Positions 1 through 7,852 of a stretch of 64,000 bases of DNA are shown here, one piece after another. Position 1 is the first letter of the stretch. Each line of letters begins with the position of its first letter. This DNA is from Lysinibacillus irui. GTDB lineage: Bacteria > Bacillota > Bacilli > Bacillales_A > Planococcaceae. The notes under the pieces were generated by a model. It did no database searches and was not told the origin of the DNA. It saw only the letters and a list, made by a program, of their open reading frames with translations. The stretch is from NCBI RefSeq assembly GCF_028877475.1, contig NZ_CP113527.1, positions 3,465,501 through 3,529,500 on the forward strand, in the 5' to 3' direction. Both the position numbers and the translations under genes were made by a program.

Positions 1-606
1 TTCATCCTGACTATCTACTACCTTTTCTCCATCCAACCATAATTCATGGTATGCACGCGTTCGAGGTAATAAATGCTCACTTAATTTAGCTGACCAATTA
101 TATACTTCCTCATGCAATGCAGATTGATTTGGATTCACATTACACATCACATTGCGGTTTACATCTCCACATGCTGCAAGAGAATCCAATAACACTTCAT
201 TGATTTCCTGCATATATTTTTTCACATTCCATTTTAAAATGCCGTGTACTTGAAATGCTTGACGTGTTGTTAATTTTAAGGAACCATTCCCATACTTTCT
301 TGCCATTTCATCCATAACAAGCCATTGAGCCGGTGTAGCTGCTCCTCCAGGTGTTCGTACACGAACCATAAATTGATAGGCTGGTTCTAGCTTTTGACGT
401 TGACGCTCATTGCGAAGATCTCGATCATCCTGTAAGTAACTGCCATGGAATTTCATTAGACGATTATCATCCTCAGGAATACCAGAGCTTAATGGATCAT
501 TCATCGATTGCTCAAGTGTTCCACGTAGGTAATTACTTTCGGTCTTAATACGTTCTACATCGCTTGGTTTCCCAGGCTGTGGAGGTAATACTATTTTTTC
601 TGACAT
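1..606 (-). CDS. cysI: Sulfite reductase hemoprotein beta subunit (partial, N-terminal part)
   Basis: This is the first 202 codons of a gene that runs off the left edge. The start is the ATG at 606, preceded by a GGAGCGATAAGG-type ribosome site. The protein begins [19 protein letters not shown] and continues with the parachute-like substrate-binding region of ferredoxin/NADPH sulfite reductases ([52 protein letters not shown]). CysI carries siroheme and a 4Fe-4S cluster and reduces sulfite to sulfide with electrons from CysJ. The cluster-binding cysteines lie in the missing part. It is the last gene of the leftward sulfite-reduction operon, 108 bp after cysJ. Confidence 0.95.
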   Translation of the reverse strand, partial: MSEKIVLPPQPGKPSDVERIKTESNYLRGTLEQSMNDPLSSGIPEDDNRLMKFHGSYLQDDRDLRNERQRQKLEPAYQFMVRVRTPGGAATPAQWLVMDEMARKYGNGSLKLTTRQAFQVHGILKWNVKKYMQEINEVLLDSLAACGDVNRNVMCNVNPNQSALHEEVYNWSAKLSEHLLPRTRAYHELWLDGEKVVDSQDE

Positions 607-714
607 TCCTTATCGCTCCTTTAATCCATAACACTTCGGTGTTTTCTGACACACCTAAGACCCCGCTTGCTAGCAAAGGTTCACTATAGGTTTTTTAACA
701 TGCACGAAATACTG

Positions 715-2502
715 TTAATAAACGTCCCGTTGGTAGCGTTTTTGCTGCTTTAATTCTTTCACAAAGGATTTTGCTTCTTCTGGTGTTTTCTGTCCTTGCT
801 GCTCAATAATTTGATGAATGGTTGCATCGACATCAGCTGCCATTGATTTTTTATCCCCACATACATAAATGACTGCACCCTGCTCAAGCCATTCATAAAA
901 ACTTGCTGCATGTTCTTGCAATTTATGTTGAACATATACTTTTTTCTCGGTATCCCGTGAGAAGGCAACATGCATTTGGCTTAATGTGCCAGAAGCAAGC
1001 CATCGTTGCCAATCCGTCTGGTAGAGGAAATCCGTGACAAAATGTTGATCACCAAAGATGAGCCAAGCTTTCCCCTCAATGCCTAACTCCTCTCGTTCTT
1101 CTAGAAAAGCACGATAAGGAGCAACACCTGTGCCCGCACCAATCATAATAATTGGTGTATCCTCATTTTCTGGTAATCTGAAGTTCGGGTTTTTATGAAC
1201 ATAAATTGGTAAAGTATCGCCGGGTTGAATGCGTTCTGATATACTACCAGAGCAAACACCAAGACGTTGTCTACCATTAGTCTCATAACTTACCTTACTA
1301 ATCGTTAAATGAACCTCTTCACTATTGGCCTTTTGGCTACTAGCTATGGAATAAAGTCGTGCTGGAATTTTACGGAGCATCTCGACAAATTGCTGAGCAC
1401 TCCAAGTAAAAGGTGCAAAATCCTCTACTACATCAAGTAAGTCTCTTCCCTCTGCATAGTCCTTCCAAGCATTAGGCTCTTCCAATAGCTTTAAAAACTC
1501 AGGATGTTTTGTATAGGCACTAACTTTTTCAAGTAACGGCTTAGATAACACGGTAATTTCTAACTTTTTCTGTAGAGCCTGCTTGATAGTGATTGCTTCA
1601 TCCAAAACCGTCACCTCGGTTTCTGGATTAAACTCCAGTGCAGTCAATAATGCACTAACTAACTGTTCATCATTCTCCGGTTGAATCCCAATACTATCTC
1701 CAGGTTCAAAATGAAAATTAGCGCCCTCAATAGATAATTCAAGATGACGTGTTTCTTTATTAGAGCCGCGACCATTTAAATTAATATTTTCTAACACTTC
1801 AGCGTAAAATGGATTTTTTCTTGAATATGTAGAATCTCCTAGACCTTGGTTTTCATTGGTTTGTGTTGCTGTTACTGCTGTCGTCTGTTGCAGAAATTCC
1901 TTTTCTACGGCTAAGAACCATTGTGCAGCTGCGTCATCATAATCCACATCACAATCAGTTCGAGGAACAATTCTTTTTGCGCCTAATTTAGCAAATTGTT
2001 CATCAAAATCCTTACCAGTCTTACAGAAAAATTCATAGGAGCTATCCCCTAAAGCAAGAACTGAATAGTGTAAATGCTCTAGTTTTGGTGCACGCTTACT
2101 ATGCAAAAATTCATAGAATTGAATCGCTTGATCTGGTGGATCTCCCTCTCCATGTGTACTGACAATCAGTAAGAGATTGGTGATCTTTTTTAAATTCGTT
2201 GCTTTAAATTTCCCTAGGGATGAAATTGTAACATCTACATTCTGGGCTTTTAAAGCTGACGCGTATTTTTCCGCTAATCCTTGACTATTGCCTGTTTGCG
2301 AGCCATATAAAATCGTCATTGTTTTTGTAATAGGTTCGACCGCTGGTAATGCATCTTCAACAAGCGCTTCAAGTGTTGCTTGTGGTGCACTTAAATAGCC
2401 GTTTAGCCATATTTTCTGTTCGATTGTTAATTTAGGAAGAAGCTCATTTAATAGCTTCACCTGCTCTTCATTAAATGGACTATTTATTACTTGCAATTTC
2501 AA
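715..2502 (-). CDS. cysJ: Sulfite reductase [NADPH] flavoprotein alpha subunit
   Basis: The 595-aa diflavin reductase passes electrons from NADPH through FAD and FMN to CysI. In order it has a flavodoxin-like FMN domain (YGSQTGNSQG near residue 65, STHGEGDPPD, LGDSSYEFF), an FAD-binding domain with RLYSIASS, and an NADP-binding domain with IGAGTGVAPYRAF and YVCGDKKSMA. The open frame extends to a GTG at 2517, but GAGGTGG overlaps that GTG. A TTG at 2502 lies six bases after it and gives an N-terminus (LKLQVINSPF) that matches B. subtilis CysJ, so I use TTG. It sits between the small DUF2292 gene and cysI. Confidence 0.95.
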   Translation of the reverse strand: MKLQVINSPFNEEQVKLLNELLPKLTIEQKIWLNGYLSAPQATLEALVEDALPAVEPITKTMTILYGSQTGNSQGLAEKYASALKAQNVDVTISSLGKFKATNLKKITNLLLIVSTHGEGDPPDQAIQFYEFLHSKRAPKLEHLHYSVLALGDSSYEFFCKTGKDFDEQFAKLGAKRIVPRTDCDVDYDDAAAQWFLAVEKEFLQQTTAVTATQTNENQGLGDSTYSRKNPFYAEVLENINLNGRGSNKETRHLELSIEGANFHFEPGDSIGIQPENDEQLVSALLTALEFNPETEVTVLDEAITIKQALQKKLEITVLSKPLLEKVSAYTKHPEFLKLLEEPNAWKDYAEGRDLLDVVEDFAPFTWSAQQFVEMLRKIPARLYSIASSQKANSEEVHLTISKVSYETNGRQRLGVCSGSISERIQPGDTLPIYVHKNPNFRLPENEDTPIIMIGAGTGVAPYRAFLEEREELGIEGKAWLIFGDQHFVTDFLYQTDWQRWLASGTLSQMHVAFSRDTEKKVYVQHKLQEHAASFYEWLEQGAVIYVCGDKKSMAADVDATIHQIIEQQGQKTPEEAKSFVKELKQQKRYQRDVY

Positions 2503-2547
2503 TCTTTGCCACCTCACGAATTATCATTTAATCCTCTTTCAAAGGTA

Positions 2548-2697
2548 TTATCGAAGTCTTATTTTTTCCTTTTTTTCTATTTGAACCACATAAGAGTTTT
2601 GAACAATCAATGTAATTGATCCGTGGTTCACTGTATTTAACATTTGGCGGACATTATCTAATGCTAGATTTACATTTTCTGCCCTTTTATCTACCAT
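2548..2697 (-). CDS. Small DUF2292 (YezD-like) protein
   Basis: This is a 49-aa protein, MVDKRAENVN...IEKKEKIRLR, too short for usual ORF cut-offs. The segment GSITLIVQNSYVVQIEKKEKIRL is the hallmark of DUF2292, a family of about 50 residues often found beside sulfur-assimilation genes. Its ATG at 2697 overlaps the stop of the sirB-like gene by one base (TAATG), so translation is probably coupled. The biochemical role is unknown. Its place between the siroheme chelatase and cysJ suggests a part in sulfite reduction or its control, which is inference only. Confidence 0.85.
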   Translation of the reverse strand: MVDKRAENVNLALDNVRQMLNTVNHGSITLIVQNSYVVQIEKKEKIRLR

Positions 2698-3437
2698 TAC
2701 GAAACACCTTCCTCTTTAACTTGTAGTAATTCATCAATACGTTCCACTAACACCTTTTTTACATTGTCGTCATAGCCTAAGCTTTCACATAACATGATGT
2801 TCTTGCTGTCAAAGCCCTGTAATTGTTTGGTAATACTTTGCCGTAATATACCTGTAAATAATAAATAGGGTACGATAAAGACTTGTTGTTGCTCCACTTT
2901 TGCTTGTTGAAGCCAGTCTTCAAATGTTGGTCCCATCCCATATAAAAAGCATGTTTCCACTGAATGATAGTTATATTTAGTACGTAACCGCGCGGCAATT
3001 TTAGCTAAATCTCTTTTGACGCTTGGATCACTACTCCCACGCCCAATAAGTAAAACACGGGCATTGCGATTAGGTTGCTGTTTTTCTATAATCCTAGCTT
3101 GTAAGGTATCAATTAATCGTTCATGGATTCCAAGAGGCTCACCATAAGTGAATTTTACATAAGGATATTGTTTTTGAGCTTTCGCAATTTCTATCGGAAT
3201 ATCTTGCTTTGCGTGTTGGGCAGCCAGGAGCAGAATGGGCACCACAGCAATCGTTGTTGCACCCTTTCGTATACAGCTTTCAATTCCTTCAGCAATTGTT
3301 GGTGTTGCAAGCTCTAAAAAGCATATTTCCTGAATAGATACATGGACTGCTTGTTGAACTCCTTGAAGAAATGTTACGGCTTGCTCTACACCTGCCTTGA
3401 CACGACTACCATGTGCAATATATAAAATAGCCTGCAT
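2697..3437 (-). CDS. sirB: Sirohydrochlorin ferrochelatase, SirB/CbiX family
   Basis: The 246-aa protein has two CbiX-type halves, at about residues 1-120 and 125-240. The N-terminal AHGSRVKAG carries the metal-ligand histidine typical of the family. It should insert iron into sirohydrochlorin, the last step of siroheme synthesis, which fits its place between sumT and cysJI. B. subtilis has the equivalent YlnE next to YlnD. It lies 12 bp after sumT and overlaps the DUF2292 gene by one base. A cobaltochelatase role is possible from sequence alone, but the operon argues for siroheme. No separate precorrin-2 dehydrogenase gene is visible in this operon. Confidence 0.85.
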   Translation of the reverse strand: MQAILYIAHGSRVKAGVEQAVTFLQGVQQAVHVSIQEICFLELATPTIAEGIESCIRKGATTIAVVPILLLAAQHAKQDIPIEIAKAQKQYPYVKFTYGEPLGIHERLIDTLQARIIEKQQPNRNARVLLIGRGSSDPSVKRDLAKIAARLRTKYNYHSVETCFLYGMGPTFEDWLQQAKVEQQQVFIVPYLLFTGILRQSITKQLQGFDSKNIMLCESLGYDDNVKKVLVERIDELLQVKEEGVS

Positions 3438-3449
3438 AAATCCACATCC

Positions 3450-4223
3450 TTACCCAGTAATTTGGACTGGCTGTGGATGGTTACTCTCAAACCATTGAAT
3501 GGTTTCTCTTAGTGTCACAACCTTCCCCACTAAAATGATGCTAGGGTTTTGAATATTTTCTAAACGGACATTTTCTTCAATTGTGGCTAAAGTACCCGTA
3601 ACCGTTTTTTGCTTAGATGAAAAAGTGCCCCAATGAATAACGGCTACAGGTGTTTCTTCATCACGTCCATATTTGAGTAGCTGTTGACGGATGTATGGCA
3701 GATTACCAACCCCCATATAAATGGCAATCGTATCGATCCCTTTTGCAAGACTTTCCCAACGTATAGCGTCTTCCTTACCATCTTGCATATGCCCCGTAAC
3801 CATGGCAAAACTTGAACCTAAATCTCGATGTGTCACAGGAATCCCTGCATAAGCTGGTGCTGCTATACCCGACGTAATACCAGGAACAATTTCAAATGGT
3901 ATATCATGCTTAGCTAGTACCTCAGCCTCCTCAGCTCCTCTGCCAAAGACAAATGGGTCTCCTCCTTTTAATCGTGTTACGACATAGCCTTGCTGTGCGT
4001 AACTGACAAGTGTTTGATTGATATGCTCTTGAATCATGGCATGCTGTTGTGGTAATTTACCGCAAAAAATTAATCTAGCATCTTTCTTTGCGTAGGCTAA
4101 TAGCTCTTTATTTATGAGTCTGTCATATAAAATGATGTCTGCACATTCAATACAACGTAATCCTTTGACCGTAATGAGGTCAACATCCCCAGGACCTGCA
4201 CCTACGATATAAACTTTCCCCAT
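3450..4223 (-). CDS. cobA: Uroporphyrinogen-III C-methyltransferase (SUMT)
   Basis: The 257-aa SAM-dependent tetrapyrrole methylase makes precorrin-2 from uroporphyrinogen III. Family motifs are clear: VGAGPGDVDLITVKG at the N-terminus, the RLKGGDPFVFGRG loop near residue 85, and the VPGITSGIAAPAYAGIPVTHR segment. It is the single-domain form without a CysG dehydrogenase module, as in B. subtilis YlnD. It is the first gene of the siroheme/sulfite reductase operon. A GAGGAGTG ribosome site precedes the ATG, and a 165-nt leader with an intrinsic terminator lies between promoter and gene. Confidence 0.93.
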   Translation of the reverse strand: MGKVYIVGAGPGDVDLITVKGLRCIECADIILYDRLINKELLAYAKKDARLIFCGKLPQQHAMIQEHINQTLVSYAQQGYVVTRLKGGDPFVFGRGAEEAEVLAKHDIPFEIVPGITSGIAAPAYAGIPVTHRDLGSSFAMVTGHMQDGKEDAIRWESLAKGIDTIAIYMGVGNLPYIRQQLLKYGRDEETPVAVIHWGTFSSKQKTVTGTLATIEENVRLENIQNPSIILVGKVVTLRETIQWFESNHPQPVQITG

Positions 4224-4291
4224 TTATTTCACTCCTCTTCTGTACAAGACACATTGCTTTCGAAAAAAACAATTACTGAATCAAGATAAAG

Positions 4292-4346
4292 AAAAAAGGC
4301 CAATATTATTCCTTAGACACAAAAATGTCTATGAACAATAATAGCC
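4292..4346 (-). terminator. Leader terminator/attenuator upstream of the siroheme-cysJI operon
   Basis: In leftward RNA a long interrupted hairpin (GGCTATTATTG...TAGACA, loop TTTTTG, TGTCTA...ATAATATTGGCC) is followed directly by seven U. It lies downstream of the promoter at 4396-4424 and upstream of sumT, so it should stop operon transcription unless something prevents folding. A small CTAG-CAAA-CTAG hairpin and a GAGGCT direct repeat lie just before its 5' arm. I see no SAM-I, T-box or other known aptamer. Confidence 0.7.
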
Positions 4347-4395
4347 TCTAGTTTGCTAGTCAGCCTCGTATTTAATTCTTAGTAATATAATAAGA

Positions 4396-4424
4396 ATAAT
4401 AAATAATTTAGTATATTCTGTCAA
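4396..4424 (-). promoter_or_regulatory. Sigma-A promoter of the siroheme/sulfite reductase operon
   Basis: On the minus strand there is a perfect -35 box TTGACA (plus 4419-4424), a 17-bp spacer, and a -10 box TATTAT (plus 4396-4401). Transcription would start near 4389, giving a leader of about 165 nt before sumT. The -35 box lies just downstream of the terminator of the preceding small gene, so the operon appears to be an independent unit. Confidence 0.65.
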
Positions 4425-4454
4425 CACCAAATTTGCTCCATGTTCAATCAATAC

Positions 4455-4490
4455 AAAAAACCAGTCGCCGATTTTGTAACCGACAACTGG
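4455..4490 (-). terminator. Intrinsic terminator after the Gly/Pro/Tyr-rich gene
   Basis: In leftward RNA a 12-bp stem (CCAGTTGTCGGT paired with ATCGGCGACTGG, including three G-U pairs) is followed by six U. It lies 16 bp after the stop of the 67-aa gene. Confidence 0.8.
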
Positions 4491-4506
4491 TTGATCTTTT
4501 ATGTGC

Positions 4507-4710
4507 TTACCATGGTCTACGATATCTCGGACCTGGTCGAAAATATGGACCTGGCGGATATGGTCGATAGTTTGGATAATATGGATTGTAAGGATATTGA
4601 TTAAATTGAGAGCCAAGGAAACTTCCTAAAAACCCACCAAAAAACGGTGCACCAAATGGCCAAATAAGACCACCAAATCCTCCTCCTGGGTAACCTCCGA
4701 AATTGCGCAT
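4507..4710 (-). CDS. Small Gly/Pro/Tyr-rich protein of unknown function
   Basis: This 67-aa protein has a glycine- and phenylalanine-rich first half (GGYPGGGFGG, GAPFFGGFLGSFLGS) and a proline/tyrosine/arginine-rich tail (YNPYYPNYRPYPP, PRYRRPW). A strong GGGGAGGT ribosome site precedes the ATG and a terminator follows, so it looks like a real single-gene unit. Small proteins of this composition occur among spore coat or surface proteins of Bacillales, but I do not recognise a named family and assign no function. The central hydrophobic run could be membrane- or surface-associated. Confidence 0.6.
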   Translation of the reverse strand: MRNFGGYPGGGFGGLIWPFGAPFFGGFLGSFLGSQFNQYPYNPYYPNYRPYPPGPYFRPGPRYRRPW

Positions 4711-4802
4711 ATGCTACCTCCCCTTTTTACTCTATCGTATGAAGGAAGACACATCTATCATATGTATAATGCCTAATCTATCGGGATTAGTACCTGTAAT
4801 CA

Positions 4803-4829
4803 TAAAAAATCAGCGGGAAAACTCCCGCT
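4803..4829 (-). terminator. Intrinsic terminator of pepA
   Basis: In leftward RNA the stem AGCGGG/CCCGCT with a six-base loop is followed by a U-run (plus-strand AAAAAAT). It lies 16 bp past the pepA stop codon. Confidence 0.8.
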
Positions 4830-4844
4830 AATTGATATGGTCTA

Positions 4845-6353
4845 TTATTTTTCTTCGCCTAGACGTTGAACAAAATTCGCAAGCGTACGAACCATAACAC
4901 CTGTACCGCCTTTTGGTCCTAAATCATGAACAGATACCGCATCAGATGTGCCAGCAATATCTAAGTGAATCCATGGTGTATCACCAACAAATTCTCCTAC
5001 AAAGCCCCCACCGAAAATCATATGACCATCACGGCCAGGAGAGTTATTTAAATCAGCTACATCTGACTTACGAATTCGTTTTTTATCGTTCTCTGTTAAA
5101 GGCATGCGCCAAACAAATTCATCAGTTTCTTTTGCGGCTTCCATAAATGCTTCAAAGAATGCATCATCATTCGCAAGAGCACCTGTTTTATCCATACCTA
5201 ATGCAGTAATGACGCCGCCTGTTAAAGTAGCAACATCGATAAGTGATGTAGCCCCTTGCTGTTTAGCATATGTAGTCGCATCTGCCAGAACTAAACGTCC
5301 TTCTGCATCCGTATTTAACACCTCAACTGTTTTTCCACTATACGTTGTAATGACATCATCTGGTTTAAATGCTGTATCAGAAACCATGTTGTCTGTAGAA
5401 CCGATAACAGCTACGACGTTTTTATTTGGGCGCAGTTCACCGATAATGTTCATGGCACCAAGTACAGCAGCGGCACCGCCCATATCACCCTTCATACCAA
5501 CCATCGAGTCTTTTGGTTTTAAAGAATAACCACCAGTATCATATGTTACACCCTTACCAACAAGGCCAATCGGATCTTCAAAATCTTCAGTCGCTTTATA
5601 TTTTAAGGTAATTAATCGAGGTTCCTCATAAGAGCCTTGGTTAACACTCAAAATACCACCCATGCCTAGTTCCTCTAGTTGGGCTTTACCTAAAATCTCT
5701 ACTTCAAAGTTGTATTTAACTGCAAGAGATTCTGCATAATTAGCTAAATCCGTTGCTGTTAGTAAGTTTGGCGGTAAATTAATTAAGCTACGAGCTTCAT
5801 TGACAGCATCTGCATAAATGACACCTACTTCAAAGCTGGCTACTACCTCATCTAAATCCTCTGAGTTTGTTACTAGATGAACAGCATCGATTCGTTTATC
5901 TACTTCATTTGATGTTGTTTTGTAATGCGGAATCGAATAATAGCCAAGGCCAATTCCTTCACCCGCTAAAAATGCTACATCTGCTGCAGTAATTGAATCT
6001 GTTGTAAACGATTCAAGCCAAATGGAATATTCTTTTACTTTTAAAGCTTTTAATTCTTTTCCAACTAAGCCAAATGCAGCTCGAACATCCCCTTCTGTTA
6101 GGTTTTTACGCTCATCCAGTCCTACAAATAAAATACGCTTAAGGTTGGCATGTTCCTTCACAAATGGTAACTTTGTTAGTTTCTTTAATTCAGTTGACAC
6201 ATCTCCTGCACTAATCCACGCATCAAGTGCTTCACCATAAAATGATGAAAAGCTTGTCCAGTCCTGCATTTGTTCACGATGTTTTGTGACTCCCACCACT
6301 AATAGTTCAGTAGAAATCGTTTCAAATGTTTTTGCTTCTTTTACAATATGCAT
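4845..6353 (-). CDS. pepA: Leucyl aminopeptidase (M17 family)
   Basis: The 502-aa cytosolic di-zinc/manganese aminopeptidase removes N-terminal residues from peptides. The C-terminal catalytic half contains the family signature NTDAEGRLVLADA near residue 345, the metal-binding segment GLVGKGVTYDTGGYSLKP, and KGDMGGAAAV. The N-terminal macro-like domain spans roughly residues 1-170. The length is normal for M17 enzymes. It is divergent from yuiD, as in B. subtilis where the homologue is called YuiE. It is monocistronic, with its own terminator. Confidence 0.95.
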   Translation of the reverse strand: MHIVKEAKTFETISTELLVVGVTKHREQMQDWTSFSSFYGEALDAWISAGDVSTELKKLTKLPFVKEHANLKRILFVGLDERKNLTEGDVRAAFGLVGKELKALKVKEYSIWLESFTTDSITAADVAFLAGEGIGLGYYSIPHYKTTSNEVDKRIDAVHLVTNSEDLDEVVASFEVGVIYADAVNEARSLINLPPNLLTATDLANYAESLAVKYNFEVEILGKAQLEELGMGGILSVNQGSYEEPRLITLKYKATEDFEDPIGLVGKGVTYDTGGYSLKPKDSMVGMKGDMGGAAAVLGAMNIIGELRPNKNVVAVIGSTDNMVSDTAFKPDDVITTYSGKTVEVLNTDAEGRLVLADATTYAKQQGATSLIDVATLTGGVITALGMDKTGALANDDAFFEAFMEAAKETDEFVWRMPLTENDKKRIRKSDVADLNNSPGRDGHMIFGGGFVGEFVGDTPWIHLDIAGTSDAVSVHDLGPKGGTGVMVRTLANFVQRLGEEK

Positions 6354-6475
6354 GTAAATTCCTCCATTCCATTACTATTATAACGAAGTTTCTGAAAAGC
6401 GCGTAATATTTGCCTATATCTTCTTTTAGAAAATAATGAATGTTATAATAAAAGCAATTATTTGTGAAGGTTGTG

Positions 6476-6961
6476 ATGAATTTGAGTTTACTTCAAAATA
6501 CCCCATTACTAATTGCCCTCTTTGCAGTACTCTTTGCACAGTTTGTCAAAATCCCCATCCATTTTTTAATGACTCGACAAGTAAAATGGAGTCTCTTTAC
6601 TTCGACAGGTGGTATGCCAAGCTCTCACTCCGCTTCTGTCACTGGACTGGCAACCTCTATAGCTTATGAGACAGGCTTGGATTCCCCCATTTTTGCGGTA
6701 GCTGCCATGTTTTCAATTATCGTTATGTACGACGCAAGTGGTGTTCGATACCAGGCAGGGCAACATGCAGCTATCCTCAATCAGCTACGCAAGGATTTCC
6801 AAACATTACTACATGATTTAAAAAAATGGCCACAGATGGATGGACAGGAGAAAATGGAGGAATTGAAAACACTATTAGGTCATAAACGAAGTGAGGTATT
6901 TTTTGGGGCTCTCACAGGAATTTTTATCGCCATCATAACCTACGAGTTTTTCATATTGTAA
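6476..6961 (+). CDS. yuiD: Divergent PAP2-family membrane protein (YuiD-like)
   Basis: The 161-aa integral membrane protein belongs to the DUF212/divergent PAP2 family. The motif TSTGGMPSSHSASVTGLA near residue 40 resembles one of the phosphatase motifs of PAP2 enzymes, and FDATGVR-like YDASGVRYQAGQHA follows. Hydrophobic helices lie at both ends. The frame opens at 6464, but GTGAAGG at 6464-6470 is the ribosome site and the ATG at 6476 gives the N-terminus expected from B. subtilis YuiD. Catalytic activity has not been established for the family. It is followed at once by a terminator. Confidence 0.85.
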   Translation: MNLSLLQNTPLLIALFAVLFAQFVKIPIHFLMTRQVKWSLFTSTGGMPSSHSASVTGLATSIAYETGLDSPIFAVAAMFSIIVMYDASGVRYQAGQHAAILNQLRKDFQTLLHDLKKWPQMDGQEKMEELKTLLGHKRSEVFFGALTGIFIAIITYEFFIL

Positions 6962-6969
6962 ACACTCTG

Positions 6970-7001
6970 ACACAGCCTTTAAAAAGGAGCTGTGTTTTTT
7001 T
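6970..7001 (+). terminator. Intrinsic terminator of yuiD
   Basis: The stem ACACAGC...GCTGTGT is followed by a T-run ending at 7001, starting 9 bp after the yuiD stop. Confidence 0.8.
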
Positions 7002-7005
7002 CTAT

Positions 7006-7043
7006 AAAAAAAGTATTCCTCCCTCGATTGAAAGAAGAATACT
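7006..7043 (-). terminator. Intrinsic terminator of yuiB
   Basis: In leftward RNA AGTATTC pairs with GAATACT and is followed by seven U. It lies 8 bp after the yuiB stop and converges with the yuiD terminator. Confidence 0.75.
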
Positions 7044-7050
7044 AACCACA

Positions 7051-7380
7051 TTAGAACATTCGGTATCCACTTTTTCGTAAAAAAATCATCACAATGCCCG
7101 CCACAATCGAACCTGCAAAACCACCTGATAAAATAGCAATATCTACAAACTGAAGAGCTTGTAATTTATCGATTAACGCTGGAAATGCAGAGCCTGGCTT
7201 AAATATATAATCTAAGAAGCTGACTTCATCAACGATAAAGATGACAACAATTGGATACACAATCGCCATTAACCACGTCATACGTAACAGCATATTTAAT
7301 AAGAATCCGATACCAAAGAACATGACGAAAAATAACAAAATAGAAATGATTAACTGTACTAATGAAACTGGACCATCCAT
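7051..7380 (-). CDS. yuiB: YuiB-like membrane protein
   Basis: The 109-aa protein has three strongly hydrophobic segments (about residues 6-30, 35-52 and 82-103) and the family-like string IGFLLNMLLRMTWLMAIVYPIVVIFIVDEV. It resembles B. subtilis YuiB, which sits in the same yui neighbourhood. Its function is unknown. The ribosome site CGGAGGT precedes the ATG. A possible CcpA box lies 44 bp upstream and a 21-bp minisatellite begins 140 bp upstream. Confidence 0.75.
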   Translation of the reverse strand: MDGPVSLVQLIISILLFFVMFFGIGFLLNMLLRMTWLMAIVYPIVVIFIVDEVSFLDYIFKPGSAFPALIDKLQALQFVDIAILSGGFAGSIVAGIVMIFLRKSGYRMF

Positions 7381-7423
7381 ATATGTATAACCTCCGTTTT
7401 CCTCTCATTAGTTTACATGATTA

Positions 7424-7437
7424 CGACAACGCTTTCA
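7424..7437 (-). promoter_or_regulatory. Possible CcpA cre box upstream of yuiB
   Basis: The minus-strand sequence TGAAAGCGTTGTCG matches the cre consensus TGWAANCGNTNWCA at 13 of 14 positions. It lies 44 bp before the yuiB start. Single cre-like matches are common by chance, so this is tentative. Confidence 0.3.
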
Positions 7438-7522
7438 ATGAACATATCCTTGATTTCGCTTGTTCGACATATTTAGGAAAATCACTGATTTATCATCGTC
7501 TGCTAACTACGATTAACGTTTG

Positions 7523-7795
7523 CGGGTGTTCACTCTTCTTCCGCGGGTATTCGCTTCTCTTCCGCGGGTGTTCACTCCTCTTCATCGGGTGTTCACTTCT
7601 CTTCCGCGGGTATTCGCTTCTCTTCCGCGGGTGTTCACTTCTCTTCCGCGGGTATTCGCTTCTCCTCCGCGGGTATTCACTTCTCCTCCGCGGGTATTCG
7701 CTTCTCTTCCGCGGGTGTTCACTTCTCTTCCGCGGGTATTCACTTCTCTTCCGCGGGTGTTCGGTTCTCTTCCGCGGGTGTTCACTCCTTTCCTT
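7523..7795. repeat. 21-bp tandem minisatellite, 13 copies
   Basis: Thirteen head-to-tail units of 21 bp (consensus CGGGTRTTCRCTTCTCTTCCG) occur without gaps. Two unit types, GTGTTCAC and GTATTCGC, tend to alternate, giving a partial 42-bp higher order. The last unit decays after 19 bp. Because 21 is a multiple of three, all frames stay open and give spurious seven-residue repeat ORFs (for example EVNTRGR). The array lies between the cstA terminator and yuiB. It is markedly richer in GC than its flanks. Confidence 0.95.
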
Positions 7796-7801
7796 TTTAA
7801 C

Positions 7802-7841
7802 TAAAAAAACTATTGAAGACAAATACTTATCTTCAATAGTT
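7802..7841 (-). terminator. Intrinsic terminator of cstA
   Basis: In leftward RNA AACTATTGAAGA pairs perfectly with TCTTCAATAGTT (12 bp) and is followed by a U-run. It lies 12 bp after the cstA stop and just before the minisatellite. Confidence 0.88.
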
Positions 7842-7852
7842 CTACTATTACT

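Noticed and set aside
4224..4400. SAM-I riboswitch or T-box before sumT
   Set aside because: The core S-box motifs and the T-box sequence are absent, and the leader before the terminator is too short.
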